From: Achromobacter seleniivolatilans
GTDB lineage: Bacteria; Pseudomonadota; Gammaproteobacteria; Burkholderiales; Burkholderiaceae_B
Length of the DNA stretch: 64,000 nt
Assembly (NCBI RefSeq): GCF_030864005.1
Contig: NZ_CP132976.1
Coordinates: 5,084,001 to 5,148,000 of the forward strand
Direction of reading: 5' to 3'
Below the pieces are notes generated by a model, which searched no databases, had not been told where the DNA came from, and was given only the letters and a program-made list of their open reading frames with translations. Below, one piece after another: positions 34,291-43,477 of the stretch (position 1 is the stretch's first letter; the number at the start of each line of letters is the position of its first letter). Position numbers and translations under genes: made by a program.

Positions 34291-34626
34291 GGATGTCTCC
34301 GTTGTAATTAGTAGAACTGCGTGGAAAACCGTGTGCCGGCGCCAAGCGGCAGGGGGATAAGACGTGTTGCGGCGCTCTCCTGTGTTGCGTGTTGTGACTG
34401 TCTGCTTAATCGCTTACGCGAATCTGACCCGGCGGGGGTTTTCCGCGTAAATACCTAGTACATGCGTACCGGCGTCGCGACAGACGCTGCAATGCAGCAT
34501 GGTTTGAAGCGGGCGGGGCGGGGAGCGGGGTCGCGCATGCGCACTGGGCAGACAGTCTCGTTTGCCGCATCCTAGCCAGCGCCAAGCGGCATCGGGCGGA
34601 ATTTCACTCCGCCCCTTACTGGAAAT
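34291..34626. other. Intergenic region upstream of livK
   Basis: 336 bases holding the livK promoter and the 3' end of the LysR gene. A 7-bp hairpin (GGGCGGA/TCCGCCC, 34594-34614) lies 13 bases after the LysR stop and may end its transcript, though it has no T tract. GCGCCAAGCGGCA occurs twice (near 34340 and 34579). No gene seen. Confidence 0.5.
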
Positions 34627-35568
34627 TTATTCCTGACCGGCTGGCAGGCCGCATGGCCATTGAGATGCTTGTTTGCAGACGTCTTCCAGCCATAGGGAAA
34701 ACGCTTGTGCTGCGCCGCCCGGCGGGCGCGAGATTTCGGTGCACAGGTGGTACTGCGATTCACCGGGAATGTCGATGTCCAGCAAGCGCACCAGCTTGCC
34801 TTCGTCTAGCCATTCTGCCGCTAGTGTGCGCCGGGTCAACGCGACCCCCTGGCCTGCGCGCGCGGCCGCCAGCATCATGCCCAGGTCAACCAGCCACACG
34901 CCGCGCGAGGGCTCAGGCCAGTCCAGCCCCGCCGCGGCCAACCAGGGACGCCACGGTTCCATCGGGCAGCGCAGCAGGTGCGCATGGGCCAGGTCCTCGG
35001 CGCGCCGGACGGGGCCGTGCGCAGCCAGGTATTGCGGCGAGCACACCGCAAATACCGGGTCAAACGTCAGCTGGCGCGCGTGCAGCCCAGGATACTTTCC
35101 GCTGCCGAAACGTACCCACACATCTGCGTTGGGCGGCATGATGTCCAGGTACGGAATGGACAACATGATTTCCAGCTCAACATCGGGATGCGCGGCAGTG
35201 AAACTGGGCAAATAGGGGATCAGCACCTGGCGGGCGAAGGTGGGGGTGGAGACCACGCGCAACGGCGCGGGTTTGGGTTGCCCCCGCTTGTGCAGCGACG
35301 CGTCTGACAGCAAGTCGAGCGCCGTGCGGACTTGGTCCAGGTATTCACGGCCCGCGGCGCTCAGAGTGGCGCCGCGGCTGCTGCGGATGAATAGCGATAC
35401 GTCCAGCAGCGCTTCCAGCGCGGCAATGCGCTTGCCGATGGCACTGGCGGTCACGAAGAGTTCTTCGCTGGCGCGTTCGAAGGAGCCCAGCCGCGCAGCC
35501 GCTTCAAAGGCCTGGATGGCGGCCAAGGGCGGCAGGCGCACGTCTTTAGAGGAAGATGAACCGCGCAT
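34627..35568 (-). CDS. LysR-family transcriptional regulator
   Basis: A 313-residue LysR regulator of the GcvA subgroup. It has an N-terminal winged HTH (LPPLAAIQAFEAAARLGSFERASEELFVTASAIGKRI type) and a C-terminal effector domain (SGKYPGLHARQL, GQGVALTRRTLAAEWLDEGKLVRLL). It carries no obvious divergent target: the argO gene upstream is on the same strand, 86 bases away, and livK lies on the other side on the same strand. The target may be distant or the gene itself. The start at 35568 is the family-typical one; the open frame upstream is longer. Confidence 0.85.
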   Translation of the reverse strand: MRGSSSSKDVRLPPLAAIQAFEAAARLGSFERASEELFVTASAIGKRIAALEALLDVSLFIRSSRGATLSAAGREYLDQVRTALDLLSDASLHKRGQPKPAPLRVVSTPTFARQVLIPYLPSFTAAHPDVELEIMLSIPYLDIMPPNADVWVRFGSGKYPGLHARQLTFDPVFAVCSPQYLAAHGPVRRAEDLAHAHLLRCPMEPWRPWLAAAGLDWPEPSRGVWLVDLGMMLAAARAGQGVALTRRTLAAEWLDEGKLVRLLDIDIPGESQYHLCTEISRPPGGAAQAFSLWLEDVCKQASQWPCGLPAGQE

Positions 35569-35654
35569 AATCGTCTGGCGGGCCGGCCGTGCGCCCGACG
35601 AAAGAGTGGCAACGCGACGATTATAAAAGTGATGGCGGCGGCGTGCGCCGCCTC

Positions 35655-36287
35655 TTAGATGCCCTTGATTGCGAGGCTGACCGCCAAGCTGGCCATGATG
35701 ACGGCGATGACACCGTCCAGGATGCGCCAGGCCGAGGCGTTGGCGAAGAAACGCGCGAACAGGCGCGACCCGATGCCCAGCACGGCCAGCCAAAGCAGAC
35801 TGGCGGTGAAAGCGCCGGCAGCGAACGCCATGCGCGCGTCGTCAAAGCCGTGCGCCAGCGACCCCACCACCACCATATCCAGCCAGAAGTGCGGGTTCAG
35901 CAACGAGAAGCCCAGCGCGCCCAGCATCGCGGCGCGGCGGGACGGCACAACGTCACGCGCAGCGGCCATCCCGCCTTTGGCGGTCCAGGCGCGGCGGGCC
36001 GATTGCATGGCATACCAGGACAGGAAGACGACGCCGAACCACAGCACGGCGGTCGTCAACCACGGGAACCATGACGTCAGCGCCTGCAAGCCGGACACGC
36101 TGGCAAAGATAAAAACGGCGTCGATCAGCGCGCAGATGGCAACCACACTGAGCAGATGCGCGCGCATCAGGCCCTGGCGCAGGATGAACGCGCTTTGCGC
36201 GCCCACGACGGCAAACAGGCCCAGCCCGGTGGCGGTTCCGCTGGCCCAGGCGGTAAGGAAGAGGGGGGATGACAAGGTGGCGAACAT
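35655..36287 (-). CDS. argO: LysE/ArgO-type basic amino acid exporter
   Basis: A 210-residue inner-membrane protein with six hydrophobic segments and LysE/ArgO hallmarks (GLGLFAVVGAQSAFILRQGL; LGFSLLNPHFWLDMVVVGSLA). It exports arginine or lysine, protecting against excess or toxic analogues such as canavanine. It is divergent from an ArgP/LysG-type regulator gene 147 bases away, the standard layout. The start at 36287 puts the first membrane segment right at the N terminus; AGGT lies about 9 bases upstream. Confidence 0.9.
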   Translation of the reverse strand: MFATLSSPLFLTAWASGTATGLGLFAVVGAQSAFILRQGLMRAHLLSVVAICALIDAVFIFASVSGLQALTSWFPWLTTAVLWFGVVFLSWYAMQSARRAWTAKGGMAAARDVVPSRRAAMLGALGFSLLNPHFWLDMVVVGSLAHGFDDARMAFAAGAFTASLLWLAVLGIGSRLFARFFANASAWRILDGVIAVIMASLAVSLAIKGI

Positions 36288-36434
36288 GATGCAAATACCT
36301 GTAACTGCAGCGCCTGTGGCGGCGCTTTGATGATGATCCGGAGGCATTGCGCAATCCGACAATGACACATTGTCCCTTGCATCTAATATGAAATACAGCT
36401 AATTTTCCTTCACTATATTAAGTAAAACTAATCT

Positions 36435-37334
36435 ATGAAACTCGATCATGGCAACCTGCGCGCGCTGGCCGCCGTCGTGCGTGAAGGCAGCTTCGAACGG
36501 GCCGCGCTGTCGTTGAGCGTCACGCCGTCTGCGGTGTCGCAACGGATCAAAGCGCTGGAAGACCGTATGGGCCGCCTGCTGGTTCAGCGTACGGTGCCGG
36601 CCGCCGCAACATCGGACGGCCAGGTGCTGGTGCAGTTGGCCGAACAGACCGCGCTGCTGGAACACGACGCGCTGAACCGGCTGGGGATGTCGGATGACGA
36701 TGTGCCGCATGCCAGCATCCCCATTGCGGTCAACCACGACAGCCTGGAAACATGGTTCGTCGGCGCTGCCTTGCAGTTCTCGGCGCGCAGCCGGGCCACG
36801 CTGGATATGCTGTCCGAAGACCAGGATCACACGGTGGCTTTGCTACGCAATGGATCGGTATTGGGCGCCGTCACGACCCTGGCCGAGCCCGTGCAAGGCT
36901 GCCGCATCCATGCCTTGGGCAGCATGCGCTATGTGGCAACGTGCACGCCCGAGTTTCACAAGCGCTATTTCTCGCAGGGCGTGAACGCGCAGACGCTGGC
37001 GCAGGCGCCGGTGCTGGTGTTTAACCGCAAGGACGCCCTGCAAGCGCGCTTTGCCCACAAAATCGCAGATCCGGCGCCTTGGCAGCCGCCCGTGTGGTGG
37101 GTGCCGTCCACGCGCGCTTTCGTTCAGGCCACCTTGGGCGGACTGGGCTGGACCATGAACCCGTTGCCGCTGGTCCAGGAGCACCTTGATGCAGGTCAGC
37201 TGATGCTGCTTCGGGGGCGGGCCTGGGAGGACGTGCCGCTGTATTGGCAGCATTGGCGGGTAAACTCCGAGGCGATGGAAGCCTTGACCGATTCGGTTCT
37301 GTCGGCCGCCCGCAGCTTGGTCCGGCGGCGTTAA
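36435..37334 (+). CDS. argP: LysR-family regulator ArgP (IciA/LysG type)
   Basis: A 299-residue LysR regulator whose N terminus (NLRALAAVVREGSFERAALSLSVTPSAVSQRIKALEDRMGRLLVQR type) and length match ArgP/LysG. It activates the divergent exporter when basic amino acids accumulate. The 147-base gap contains an AT-rich stretch (CTAATATGAAATACAG) with the T-N11-A pattern of LysR sites. The pcuAC gene follows after 19 bases on the same strand with its own AGGAGG and may be partly read through. Confidence 0.88.
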   Translation: MKLDHGNLRALAAVVREGSFERAALSLSVTPSAVSQRIKALEDRMGRLLVQRTVPAAATSDGQVLVQLAEQTALLEHDALNRLGMSDDDVPHASIPIAVNHDSLETWFVGAALQFSARSRATLDMLSEDQDHTVALLRNGSVLGAVTTLAEPVQGCRIHALGSMRYVATCTPEFHKRYFSQGVNAQTLAQAPVLVFNRKDALQARFAHKIADPAPWQPPVWWVPSTRAFVQATLGGLGWTMNPLPLVQEHLDAGQLMLLRGRAWEDVPLYWQHWRVNSEAMEALTDSVLSAARSLVRRR

Positions 37335-37353
37335 CTCACTAGGAGGACACCCC

Positions 37354-37845
37354 ATGAACATCCGCAAGTTCGCAGTCATTGCCGCCCTGGGCCTGTGTAC
37401 GGCCGGTTCGGCTTGGGCGAAGGACTACAAGGTTGGCCAGATCGAGGTCGACGATCTCTGGGTGCGCGCGTCCGCGCCGGGCCAGGCCAATGGCGCGGGA
37501 TATATGGATATCGACAACGACGCCAAGACCGAAGACCGCCTGCTGTCGGTGTCGTCGGACGCCGCCGAGCGCGTTGAGCTGCACACGGTGCAAACCGAGA
37601 ACGGCGTATCGAAGATGCGCCAGGTTGAAGGCGGCATCGCTTTGCCCGCCGATACCGAGGTCAAGCTCAGTCCGGGCGGTTACCACGTCATGTTTATCAA
37701 GCTGCGCGCGCCGTTCACGGACGGCGCCACGATCCCCGCCACGCTGAAATTTGAAAAGGCGGGAGAAGTGGCCGTGCAGTTCAAGGTCAAGCCGGCCTCG
37801 CATAACCCCGGCATGAGCCACGACCATGGCGCCATGAAACACTGA
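37354..37845 (+). CDS. PCuAC-type periplasmic copper chaperone
   Basis: A 163-residue exported protein with a signal peptide ending near SAWA and a DUF461/PCuAC domain. The copper ligands His77, Met88, His111 and Met113 are spaced almost as in the H-x10-M-x21-H-x-M motif (here x22). A His/Met-rich tail (MSHDHGAMKH) may bind further copper. PCuAC proteins pass Cu(I) to the CuA or CuB site of cytochrome oxidase. No Sco-like gene is adjacent. A strong AGGAGG precedes the ATG. Confidence 0.9.
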   Translation: MNIRKFAVIAALGLCTAGSAWAKDYKVGQIEVDDLWVRASAPGQANGAGYMDIDNDAKTEDRLLSVSSDAAERVELHTVQTENGVSKMRQVEGGIALPADTEVKLSPGGYHVMFIKLRAPFTDGATIPATLKFEKAGEVAVQFKVKPASHNPGMSHDHGAMKH

Positions 37846-37864
37846 TCCTGCGATCGGCAATTCC

Positions 37865-37904
37865 AAAAAAAAGGGGCGTCCAAGCATTTTGGCCGCCCCT
37901 TTTT
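37865..37904. terminator. Bidirectional intrinsic terminator between pcuAC and gdhA
   Basis: AAAAAAAAGGGGCG pairs with CGCCCCTTTTT, with a further CCAA/TTGG inner stem. A tract on one side and T tract on the other, so it can end both convergent genes. Confidence 0.9.
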
Positions 37905-37938
37905 GCTGCACCCGTACCTCAGTGCTTGTGTCGGAAGA

Positions 37939-39285
37939 TCAGTACAGCCCTTGCTGGCGCATGGCGTCGGCTACCTTCACGAAACCGGCGATGTTGGCGC
38001 CGTCCAGGTAGTTGACGTATTCACGATCGCTGTGGCCGTGGCGGACGCAGTTTTCGTGGATGTCGCGCATGATGGCATGCAGGCGGGCATCGACTTCTTC
38101 GCGGGTCCAGGCCAGACGGGCCGAGTTTTGAGCCATTTCCAGGCCCGAAACGGCCACGCCGCCAGCGTTGGTGGCTTTGCCCGGGGCGTACAGCACGCGC
38201 GCGGCGATGAAGGCCTTGGCGGCGTCCAGCGTGGCGGGCATGTTGGCGCCTTCGGCGACGCACAGAACGCCGTTCTTGATCAGCGTCTGCGCATCGGCCA
38301 GTTCGAGCTCGTTCTGGGTCGCGCAGGGCAGGGCCACGTCTACCGGCACGTGCCACGGGCGCTTGCCAGCTTCGTAGGTCAGACCGAATTGCTTGGCGTA
38401 GGTATCCAGGCGGCCGCGCAGGTCATTCTTGATGTGCATCAGGGCAACCAGCTTCTCGTGCGTGAAGCCGGCTTCGTCCACGACGGTGCCGTTCGAGTCC
38501 GAGATGGTGACAACCTTGGCGCCCAGCGACATGGCTTTTTCAATGGCGTATTGCGCCACGTTGCCGGAACCCGAAACCGACACGCGCAGACCGTCGAACG
38601 ACTTACCCACGCGCTTGAGCATTTCTTCGGCGAAATAGACCGTGCCGTAGCCGGTGGCTTCGGGGCGGATCAAGCTGCCGCCGAAAGTCAGGCCTTTGCC
38701 GGTAAAAACGCTGGCAGTCGAGTTGGACAGTTTTTTCATCATGCCGGCCATGAAGCCGACTTCGCGCGCGCCAACGCCGATATCACCGGCGGGCACGTCG
38801 GTGTCCGGACCCAGATGGCGGTACAGCTCGATCATCAAGGCTTGGCAGAAACGCATCACTTCGGCGTCGGACTTGCCCTTGGGATCGAAGTCCGAGCCGC
38901 CCTTGCCGCCGCCCATGGGCAGCGTCGTCAGCGAATTCTTCAGTGTCTGTTCAAACGCCAGGAATTTCAGGATGGACAGGTTCACCGAGGGGTGAAAGCG
39001 CATGCCGCCCTTGAACGGGCCGATGGCCGAGCTGTGCTGAATGCGGAAAGCGCGGTTGACTTGGGCTTGACCCTGGTCATTGGTCCAGCACACGCGAAAT
39101 TGAATCACGCGTTCGGGTTCCACCAGGCGCTCAAGCAGGGCGTGCTCGGCGTAGTGGGGGTGCTTTTCAATGAAAGGCCACAGACTCAGCATCACCTCCT
39201 GGACGGCTTGCATGAATTCAGGCTGCTGCGGGTCGCGCGCGGCGACGCTACGCAGGAAGTCGTCCAGACTCTGCACTTTCAACAT
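37939..39285 (-). CDS. gdhA: NADP-type glutamate dehydrogenase
   Basis: A 448-residue hexameric-type GDH, aligning with E. coli GdhA (447) from end to end. Conserved sites: GPFKGGMRFHPSVN, the catalytic Lys region LPMGGGKGGSDFDPKGKS, PAGDIGVGAREVGFM, and the dinucleotide motif SGSGNVAQYA. It forms glutamate from 2-oxoglutarate and ammonium in the cytoplasm. Two adjacent ATGs exist; the second (39285) is preferred because GAGGAG then has usable spacing. Cofactor specificity for NADP is inferred from family likeness. Confidence 0.93.
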   Translation of the reverse strand: MLKVQSLDDFLRSVAARDPQQPEFMQAVQEVMLSLWPFIEKHPHYAEHALLERLVEPERVIQFRVCWTNDQGQAQVNRAFRIQHSSAIGPFKGGMRFHPSVNLSILKFLAFEQTLKNSLTTLPMGGGKGGSDFDPKGKSDAEVMRFCQALMIELYRHLGPDTDVPAGDIGVGAREVGFMAGMMKKLSNSTASVFTGKGLTFGGSLIRPEATGYGTVYFAEEMLKRVGKSFDGLRVSVSGSGNVAQYAIEKAMSLGAKVVTISDSNGTVVDEAGFTHEKLVALMHIKNDLRGRLDTYAKQFGLTYEAGKRPWHVPVDVALPCATQNELELADAQTLIKNGVLCVAEGANMPATLDAAKAFIAARVLYAPGKATNAGGVAVSGLEMAQNSARLAWTREEVDARLHAIMRDIHENCVRHGHSDREYVNYLDGANIAGFVKVADAMRQQGLY

Positions 39286-39712
39286 CATCTCCTCGGGGGT
39301 GCTTCAAATAGGTGCGGAATGCGCCGATATGGGGCGCGAAATAATTATTGTGGTGCGCAACTGCACCGGCATGGTGCGGAATTGTAGGGGCTTGTGTTGC
39401 TCTGCGCAAAGCCGAAAAGTGCTCCAGCGCCTTGATATAAAAGCACTTTTTTGAGGCAAATATAAGGGACGCATAGGTGCGTGAGGGGAGCCCAGCAGAC
39501 GTGTGTTTCAGCTGTGAAAGTGCATGCGGTTGATTTCCTTGAGAAAATTAATGCGTCCCCAATTTATGGCGCGAATTCAGAGCTGCTGAAATCTCTATAT
39601 CTCCCTGGGGAATAAGGGGTTTAGTGCAACTATCACAGCCCGTGGAGGGCAGGCCATCTTTCTATATGTCCCTAAATAATATTTGACAATTCTCAGCTGC
39701 GGTTGCCTCGCC
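39286..39712. other. Intergenic region upstream of gdhA
   Basis: 427 bases between the gdhA start and the 3' end of the RhtB-type gene. It is AT-richer than its flanks and should hold the gdhA promoter. TTGACA occurs at 39685-39690, with no matching -10 box that I can defend. I see no hairpin terminator and no gene. Confidence 0.5.
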
Positions 39713-40324
39713 TCAGACCTGCGCAACCGCCAGCGCCGCGCCAAGCGCCATCAATATTGCGCCGACGCCCCGGTCAACCGCCTGTTGATGATCAAGCAAT
39801 GCACGGCGCAGCACCGGCGACGACACGGACCACGCCACGACGCTGAACCACAACCAGTGCGCGAACGACATGAACATCCCATAGCCGAATTGCTGGGCCA
39901 ACGGAGTGCCGGGCGACACCACCTGCGTGTAGGTGCTGACCACAAAGAGCGTGGTCTTGGGGTTGAGCGCGTTGGTCAGAAAGCCGCCGTAGAGCGCTTG
40001 CCAGGCGGAGATCGCAGGGCGCGCCGACAGATCGCGGCTGACAGGCGTGCGGTTGAAAAATGTCTTCCAACCCATGTAGATCAAATAGCAGGCGCCTGCC
40101 AGTTTGATGCCTTGCAGTACCGGTTGCGCATAGTGGGCCAGAAGACTCACTCCAAACATTGTGTAGAAAACATGTACCTGCACACCCAGCGCGATGCCCA
40201 GCGCGCAAACCAAGCCTATGCGCCGGCCAAAGAGATAGCTGTAACGCGTCACCATTGCAAAGTCGGGGCCTGGGCTGATGACGGCAAGAACGGTAATCAG
40301 GGCGACGGCAATCAGTTCGGTCAT
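39713..40324 (-). CDS. LysE/RhtB-family amino acid exporter
   Basis: A 203-residue inner-membrane protein with six hydrophobic segments and the RhtB pattern (AVISPGPDFAMVTRYS at the N terminus; FLTNALNPKTTLFVVSTYTQVV in the middle). RhtB-type proteins export homoserine lactone, threonine or other neutral amino acids; the substrate is not known here. It is divergent from a LysR gene 105 bases away that probably controls it. Confidence 0.88.
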   Translation of the reverse strand: MTELIAVALITVLAVISPGPDFAMVTRYSYLFGRRIGLVCALGIALGVQVHVFYTMFGVSLLAHYAQPVLQGIKLAGACYLIYMGWKTFFNRTPVSRDLSARPAISAWQALYGGFLTNALNPKTTLFVVSTYTQVVSPGTPLAQQFGYGMFMSFAHWLWFSVVAWSVSSPVLRRALLDHQQAVDRGVGAILMALGAALAVAQV

Positions 40325-40429
40325 GGTTGAGCGGCGGTCAAAGAAGGGGCGCCCATTGTGTGGCGCTGGCGTCTGGGTGAAAAACGATTTTTAATGCCTG
40401 ATATCCGTCAGGAAAAATCACCTATTCCC

Positions 40430-41371
40430 ATGAAACTGCCCCCGCTCAATACCTTGCGTGTTTTCGATGCGGCTGCCCGGCATCAGGCTTTTGGCAAAGC
40501 CGCCCAAGAGTTGCACGTCACGCACGGCGCCGTGAGCCGGCAAATAAAGCTGCTGGAGCAAGCGCTGGGGTTGACGCTTTTCGACCGCCGCAATCGGGCT
40601 GTTTATCTGACCGATGCGGGTCATCAGTTGTTGGATGTGACGCGGGCCATGTTTGAACAACTGCATACCGGCCTGGCGCAACTGCGGCGGCCAGCAACGG
40701 ACGCGCCGCTAGTGCTGTCCTGCGAACCCACCATCGCCATGATGTGGCTGATTCCCCGTTTGCCCGACTTTCAGCGGACGCACCCCGGGATTCAGGTGCA
40801 TCTGTACGCGGCTGGCGGACCGGTGGCTTTTGCGGCGCAGGGTGTAGACGTGGCGTTGCGCCGCAATGATTTCGAGTGGGACCCTGCATTGCATGCCGAG
40901 CGCGTTTGCGACGAATGGACGGGCCCGGTGTGCCGCCCCGGAATGCCAGGGGGCGCAGATGCGGGTGATTGGTTTGACGCGCCAGCGCTTGGCAGCGCGA
41001 CCCGGCCAAGGGCATGGCAGCAGTGGGCGCAGGCGTCGGGCCGGAAAGCGCCGCGCCAGACGGGGCCCGCTTACGAACATTTCTATCTGAGCTTGCAGGC
41101 TGCGGTGGCAGGCTTGGGGGTTGCCATTGGCTCTGCGCTGATGGTGCAAGACGCGCTGCGCGACCGCAGGCTGGCGGCGCCATGCGGTTTTGTCCGGGAT
41201 GGTTCGGCGTACTTTCTGCTGTCGCCCCGGCCTTGCAGGGACGACCCGCGAGCAGCAGCATTTTTGGCCTGGCTGCGGCAGCAGGCAGCGAACTCGCTGC
41301 CCGAGGCGGCGCAGGCTGTGGAGGCAACGGGCCCAGTTGCCTGCGCTACCGATCAGAGCGTGGCGTCGTAA
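40430..41371 (+). CDS. LysR-family transcriptional regulator (GcvA-like)
   Basis: A 313-residue LysR protein with the GcvA-type start (KLPPLNTLRVFDAAARHQAF), HTH region (AAQELHVTHGAVSRQIKLLE) and effector domain. It is divergent from the RhtB-type exporter gene and probably regulates it. Two upstream ATGs in frame (40358 and 40394) would add residues unlike the family, so 40430 is chosen. The last 19 bases overlap the convergent xth gene. Confidence 0.85.
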   Translation: MKLPPLNTLRVFDAAARHQAFGKAAQELHVTHGAVSRQIKLLEQALGLTLFDRRNRAVYLTDAGHQLLDVTRAMFEQLHTGLAQLRRPATDAPLVLSCEPTIAMMWLIPRLPDFQRTHPGIQVHLYAAGGPVAFAAQGVDVALRRNDFEWDPALHAERVCDEWTGPVCRPGMPGGADAGDWFDAPALGSATRPRAWQQWAQASGRKAPRQTGPAYEHFYLSLQAAVAGLGVAIGSALMVQDALRDRRLAAPCGFVRDGSAYFLLSPRPCRDDPRAAAFLAWLRQQAANSLPEAAQAVEATGPVACATDQSVAS

Positions 41372-42141
41372 TCGATCGTCAGCGGTGCATGGTCAGAAAA
41401 GCGTTCGTCTTTGTAGATGGCGACGTTGCGTGCCCGCGCTGCAATGCCAGGGGTAGCGATCTGGTAGTCGATCCGCCACCCGACGTTCTTGGCCCAGGCC
41501 TGGCCGCGGTTGCTCCACCAGGTGTACTGATCCGGCCGGTCGTCGATGGTGCGGAACACGTCCACGAATCCGCGCTTGTCGAACACGTCTGTCAGCCACG
41601 CCCGTTCTTCAGGCAGAAAGCCTGAATTTTTCAGGTTGCCCTTCCAGTTCTTCAGGTCGATCTCTTTGTGCGCGATGTTCCAATCGCCGCAGATGATGAA
41701 TTCGCGGCCGGTCGTTTTGTGCTCATGCATCAGCGCATCGATCCAAGGGCCAAAGCGGTCCAGGAAACGATATTTGGCTTGCTGGCGCTCCTCGCCGCTG
41801 GAGCCGGAAGGCAGGTAGGCGCTGACAACCGACAGGTTCTTCCAGTCGGCGCGGATGATGCGGCCTTCAGGGTCGAATTCTTCGCAGTCCAGACCGATGT
41901 TCACGCGTTCCGCAGCGTCACGCAGGTAGATGCCCACGCCGCTGTATCCCTTCTTGACCGCATGGTGGAAGTGTCCGGTATAGCCTGGCGGATGGCGCAA
42001 GTCGTCGGTCAGGTCGCCATCAGCAATTTTGATTTCCTGAAGGCAAAGTACGTCCGCGGCGTGTTTTTCCATCCAGGGTTGCAGGCCCTTGCGAAAGGCG
42101 GACCGGATGCCGTTGAGATTGATCGACGTGATGCGCAGCAA
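41353..42141 (-). CDS. xth: Exodeoxyribonuclease III
   Basis: A 262-residue AP endonuclease/exonuclease III. Catalytic blocks are clear: Asn in INLNGIRSA, LCLQEIKI with the metal Glu, YSGVGIYLR, ICGDWNIAHKEIDLKN, TWWSNRG, WRIDYQIAT and the final FSDHAPLTID with Asp-His. It repairs abasic sites. The start is TTG at 42141, with CAGGAG 7 bases upstream; no ATG lies near, and the longer frame upstream overlaps pyrE on the other strand. The 3' end overlaps the convergent LysR gene by 19 bases. Confidence 0.92.
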   Translation of the reverse strand: MLRITSINLNGIRSAFRKGLQPWMEKHAADVLCLQEIKIADGDLTDDLRHPPGYTGHFHHAVKKGYSGVGIYLRDAAERVNIGLDCEEFDPEGRIIRADWKNLSVVSAYLPSGSSGEERQQAKYRFLDRFGPWIDALMHEHKTTGREFIICGDWNIAHKEIDLKNWKGNLKNSGFLPEERAWLTDVFDKRGFVDVFRTIDDRPDQYTWWSNRGQAWAKNVGWRIDYQIATPGIAARARNVAIYKDERFSDHAPLTIDYDATL

Positions 42142-42273
42142 AGCGAAACTCCTGAAAAGCGGCCGGTGGGGCCGGAACATTGCCAGGAATTTAACCGACT
42201 CGGCGCGGCGGTTCGAGAATAGCCCTGACAACGGATAAAATGGAGCGGTTTGCCATCTACCGGACCCCCTCGA

Positions 42274-42960
42274 ATGCCCGCCGCCAATTCCTCTGCCACT
42301 TCCCTTGAATTTGTCCGCTTTGCCCTGACTGAAGGCGTGCTGCGCTTTGGCAGCTTCAAGGTCAAATCGGGCCGGATCAGCCCCTATTTCTTTAACGCCG
42401 GCTTGTTCAACAGCGGCGGTTCGGTGGGCAAACTGGCGCAGTTCTATGCGCAGGCGCTGCTGGATTCCGGCGTGGAATTCGACATGCTGTTTGGCCCGGC
42501 GTACAAGGGCATCCCGCTGGCGACGGCAACGGCCGTGGCACTGGCCGGTCATCCGGCCACGCAAGGCCAGAGCGATGTGCCGTTTGCATACAACCGCAAG
42601 GAAGCCAAGGACCACGGCGAAGGTGGAACCCTGGTCGGCGCGCCGCTCAAGGGCAAGGTTGTCATCATTGACGATGTGATCACGGCGGGCACGTCCGTGC
42701 GTGAATCGGTGGAAATCATCCGCAATGCAGGGGCCGAGCCGGCCGCCGTGCTGATCGCCATGGACCGCATGGAACGTGCGGGTCCGGACGATGCGCTGTC
42801 GGCGCATTCCGCCGTGCAAGACGTAGCCAAGACCTATGGCATTCCAGTGGTGGCAATTGCTTCGCTGTCGGACATCATGGCTCTGCTGCAAGACGACTCG
42901 TCGTTCGCCGAAAACCGCGATGCGGTGCAGGCGTACCGGACGAAGTACGGGGTGAAGTAA
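42274..42960 (+). CDS. pyrE: Orotate phosphoribosyltransferase
   Basis: A 228-residue type-I PRTase with the PRPP-binding motif [13 protein letters not shown] and the OPRT features [18 protein letters not shown] and [11 protein letters not shown]. It joins orotate to PRPP to give OMP in pyrimidine synthesis. The family-length start is ATG at 42274. It is divergent from xth, with 132 bases between, and in many betaproteobacteria the two are neighbours in the same way. Confidence 0.95.
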   Translation: MPAANSSATSLEFVRFALTEGVLRFGSFKVKSGRISPYFFNAGLFNSGGSVGKLAQFYAQALLDSGVEFDMLFGPAYKGIPLATATAVALAGHPATQGQSDVPFAYNRKEAKDHGEGGTLVGAPLKGKVVIIDDVITAGTSVRESVEIIRNAGAEPAAVLIAMDRMERAGPDDALSAHSAVQDVAKTYGIPVVAIASLSDIMALLQDDSSFAENRDAVQAYRTKYGVK

Positions 42961-42992
42961 CGCGGTAGCGGTAGCAAGGAAACCAACGGTTG

Positions 42993-43019
42993 AATGGGCA
43001 GAGCGTTGTGACGCCCATT
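42993..43019. terminator. Hairpin between pyrE and vapC
   Basis: AATGGGC and GCCCATT form a 7-bp stem with a 13-base loop, followed by T and AA. It reaches the vapC stop codon on the other strand and may serve both convergent genes. Confidence 0.45.
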
Positions 43020-43477
43020 TAACCGTAGACGGCTATGGCTTCAGCGATGCCATGTACTTGCCCGAATACCGGTACGCCGAACGCTCTTGCCGCGTCGGCC
43101 AATTTGCGATCAAACGTGGCAAGACAGCTGCCTGAACGGGCTGCCAATTCGACATACGTTGCGTCGTACGCCGTTAGCGCGTGAGTCAGTGCAATCTGCT
43201 GAATATGCCCCCACTGATGGGGTATCTGAGGCCTGTCTATGTGGATGGGAAGCGCGTCCAACTGGTACGCGAACAACGTGGCTTTGGCGGGCGACACATG
43301 CTGCGCACGCAGCAGGCGCAACATGCCGTTGGCCACCTCAACCCGCCAATGTTGAGGGACGACCATATGGAAGTGCTCGATTTCTTCGAACAGATGGCGT
43401 GCCAGCATGACTTCCGAAGCATCGCTACGGTGGGTAAGCCAAGCCAAAGCGACAGACGCGTCCAGTACCGTGTTCAC
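43019..43477 (-). CDS. VapC-like PIN-domain toxin ribonuclease
   Basis: A 152-residue PIN domain with the acidic metal-binding set: Asp6 (VLDASVALAWL), Glu47 (RVEVANGML), Asp105 (LTAYDATYVELA) and Asp123 (LATFDRKLADAA). PIN toxins cut tRNA or rRNA and are neutralised by a partner antitoxin. The antitoxin gene lies directly upstream with a 4-base overlap, the usual VapBC order. The active site looks complete, so the toxin is probably functional. It lies between the housekeeping genes pyrE and gatB. Confidence 0.88.
   Translation of the reverse strand: MNTVLDASVALAWLTHRSDASEVMLARHLFEEIEHFHMVVPQHWRVEVANGMLRLLRAQHVSPAKATLFAYQLDALPIHIDRPQIPHQWGHIQQIALTHALTAYDATYVELAARSGSCLATFDRKLADAARAFGVPVFGQVHGIAEAIAVYG

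Noticed and set aside
42142..42891. Long N-terminal extension of exonuclease III
   Set aside because: It lies opposite pyrE and has no family likeness; the TTG at 42141 with CAGGAG gives the normal length.
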